This document shows, piece by piece, positions 61,942 to 64,000 of a stretch of 64,000 nt of DNA. Origin of the DNA: Bacillus_BD sp963708895 (GTDB lineage Bacteria; Bacillota; Bacilli; Bacillales; Cytobacillaceae); contig CAVPUE010000002.1 of the NCBI GenBank assembly GCA_963708895.1, positions 1 through 64,000 of the forward strand. The letters are read 5' to 3'. The translations under genes and the position numbers were made by a program. Each line of letters opens with the position of its first letter. Positions within the stretch are counted from its first letter, which is position 1. Below the pieces are notes generated by a model. It saw nothing but the letters and a program-made list of their open reading frames with translations, was not told the origin of the DNA and made no database searches.

Positions 61942-64000
61942 ATGTCTTTTATCCATCTACACGTTTATAGCGCATATAGTTTATTAACAAGCACTGCGTC
62001 AGTAGAAAAATTGGTGCTAGATGCTAAGAAAAAAGGGTATAAATCGATTGCTTTAACAGACCGAAATGTGATGTATGGTGCTGTTAGTTTTTATAAACAA
62101 TGTCTGAAACATTCAATCAAGCCGATTATTGGATTAACGGTTGATGTGTTAAGTGAACAACAAAAGGACAAAGCGTTTCCACTTGTTCTTTTAGCCAAAA
62201 ATCAAAGTGGATTACAAAATCTATTAAAAATTACGAGCGCGGTTCAAACAAAGTCGATTGCAGGGATTCCAATTAAGTGGTTAAAACACTATTCTGATGG
62301 ATTAATTGCTTTGTCACCTGGTATCGAAGGAGAGTTAGAGCAAGCTGTTTTGAATAATGATAGTACCATGATATGATCAAGTTTTAGCGCTGTATGAGCA
62401 ATTATTTGGAGAATCGTTTTATATCAGTCTACAAAATCATCAAATTCCCTATGAACAAGATTTAAACAATAGTTTGATAAGGATTGCAACCAATCATGGT
62501 ATACCGCTTGTTGCCACAAATAGAGTGTATTATTTGGATCAGGGTGATGCCTTTGCTCAAGAATGTTTAATGGCCATTAAAAATGGGGAAAAATTACAAG
62601 ATGAAGCTCAATTGAGTCTTGAAAGTGATCAATTTTATTTAAAAACACCAAATGAAATGACGGAGCTATTTTCTTATGTTCCAGAGGCTTTGGAAAATAC
62701 GTTTAAAATAGCAGAAGCATGTAATGTGATGATTGAACTGAATCAAACGAAGTTACCTAGATTTCCAACAGAAAATGGAAAGTCAGCGGAGACAATGCTT
62801 GAGGAATTGTGCTGGCAAGGTTTAGCGCAGCGATATCCTGTCCAAAATGATGAAATCAAGCAACGACTTCAGTATGAGCTAAATATTATTAAAAAGATGA
62901 AGTTTAGCGATTACTTTCTGATTGTATGGGATTTTATGAAGTTTGCAAGAGAATCGGGAATTTTAACGGGTCCAGGTAGGGGCTCCGCTGCAGGTTCAAT
63001 AGTATCCTATACTTTATATATTACAGATGTTGATCCAATCCAACATGGGCTTTTATTTGAGCGATTTTTAAATCCTGAACGAATTTCAATGCCTGATATC
63101 GATCTTGATTTTCCTGATCACAGACGTGATGAAGTCATTCATTATGTTACGCAAAAATATGGTCAGCTTCATGTTGCACAAATTATTACGTTTGGTACTT
63201 TAGCAGCAAAAGCAGCATTACGTGATGTAGGCCGGGTTTTTGGTTTAAATACAAAGGAATTGGATCAGTTATCAAGACTAATCCCTTCGAAACTTGGTAT
63301 AACTCTTCGTGATGCATACAATGAATCACAAGCGTTACAAACGTTTGTCAATCATTCGGATCAGAATAAACGTTTATTTGAAACCGCATTAGTATTAGAA
63401 GGGTTACCAAGACATACATCCACACATGCTGCAGGGGTAGTTATTAGTGAGGAACCGCTTGTTCATGTCATTCCGATACAAGAAGGGCATGATGGAATCT
63501 ATTTAACTCAATACTCAATGGAATATTTAGAAGAGCTTGGATTATTAAAAATTGATTTTCTTGGGTTGCGAAACCTTACTCTATTAGAAACAATTTTAAA
63601 ATCTATCCAGCGAACAACTGGAAGGAAAGTAAATATAAAAAATATTCCGATTGACGATCCGGGGACATATGAACTGATTAGTCGTGGACAAACGACAGGT
63701 GTTTTTCAACTTGAATCTGAAGGGATGAGGAATGTATTAACAAAACTCAAGCCGACTCGATTCGAAGACATTGTAGCAGTGAACGCCCTATATCGTCCGG
63801 GTCCGATGGAAAATATTCCCCTCTTTATTAATCGGAAACACGGACATGAAAAAGTGGTCTATCCACACGCTTCACTGCAACCGATTCTAGAAAACACCTA
63901 TGGCGTGATTGTCTATCAGGAACAAATCATGCAAATTGCGGCTGTTATGGCAGGTTTTTCACTGGGTGAAGCAGACCTCTTGAGAAGAGCTGTTAGTAAA
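61942..64000 (+). CDS. dnaE: DNA polymerase III alpha subunit DnaE (5' part, frameshifted; runs off the window)
   Basis: N-terminal PHP domain (FIHLHVYSAYSLLTSTASVEK), then after one extra base at ~62371 the frame continues to the window end. It carries YDQVLALYEQLFGE, the fingers and palm region, and the catalytic triad segment PDIDLDFPDHRRDEV near residue 395. DnaE extends RNA primers at the replication fork and is essential in Bacillus, so the break must be sequence error or corrected in vivo. AAGGAAG precedes ATG 61942. The 3' ~1.3 kb is outside the window. Confidence 0.93.

Noticed and set aside
61942..62376. A separate 144-residue PHP-domain protein
   Set aside because: Its continuation in the next frame is unmistakably DnaE; the short frame ends only because of one extra base.
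18721..62376. Programmed +1 frameshifting as a genome-wide recoding system
   Set aside because: Insertion contexts share no slippery codon, stop codon arrangement or stimulatory structure, and some breaks lie in plain A runs; sequence error is simpler. Kept as a finding to be tested, not as a claim.

Overview
The window looks like a chromosomal segment of an endospore-forming, low-GC Bacillaceae. It carries prkA, yhbH, spoVR, a CotF-family coat protein, an alpha/beta SASP, two YjcZ-type mini-proteins and ytrHI. Gene order across most of the window follows Bacillus subtilis in blocks. I cannot assign a species. No rRNA, tRNA, CRISPR array, prophage or complete insertion sequence was found.

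Layout. 0-8.6 kb: trmL, an NfrA-type nitroreductase, prkA with a long structured leader, a chemoreceptor, a truncated TRAP-type binding protein, yhbH and a YczE-type membrane protein. 8.6-11.5 kb: a hairpin-rich intergenic block resembling a HEARO/IscB omega-RNA without a nuclease gene, a CotF-family gene, and the pit phosphate transporter with its DUF47 partner. 11.7-18.4 kb: yhcT, yhcU, pgcA, yhdB, spoVR and an AI-2E family permease. 18.4-24.4 kb: cydABCD, encoding cytochrome bd oxidase and its thiol exporter. 24.6-30.3 kb: a CorC/HlyC Mg-type protein, a MerR regulator, a PAS histidine kinase flanked by two direct copies of a ~180-bp repeat, a GNAT enzyme, and a decayed feoAB locus. 30.3-56.9 kb: a long B. 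subtilis-like run, sspB - yheBA - yhaX - yhaRQPONL - prsA - yhaI - scoC - yhaH - trpP - serC - hit - ecsABC - hmoB - hemEHY - yhfH - yhfI. 56.9-64 kb: a second block, ytkL - ytoI - ytpI - nrnA - ytrIH - dnaE, which lies elsewhere on the B. subtilis chromosome.

How genes work together. PrkA, YhbH and SpoVR form a conserved sporulation/stationary-phase set. prkA, spoVR and ytrH all have candidate SigE promoters here. HemE, HemH and HemY carry out late steps of the coproporphyrin-dependent heme route, next to the heme monooxygenase HmoB and upstream in sense of the heme-requiring cytochrome bd genes. PrsA and the Ecs transporter act in secretion and proteolysis; ScoC is a regulator in the same neighbourhood. 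trpP carries a clear TRAP-binding array over its ribosome binding site.

Odd features. Nine otherwise well-conserved genes (yhcT, pgcA, cydC, cydA, yhaR, yhaN, ecsB twice, ytoI, dnaE) are each broken by one extra base, with no shared context. Because dnaE and ecsB are among them, sequence error is the simplest explanation, and I treat these as real genes. feoB and the dctP fragment are different: they lack large coding segments and look like true decay, or a local misassembly. A family of ~180-bp inverted-terminal repeats (three full and two partial copies), three tandem ~132-bp units before ecsA and the omega-RNA-like element are the main structures that genes do not explain.
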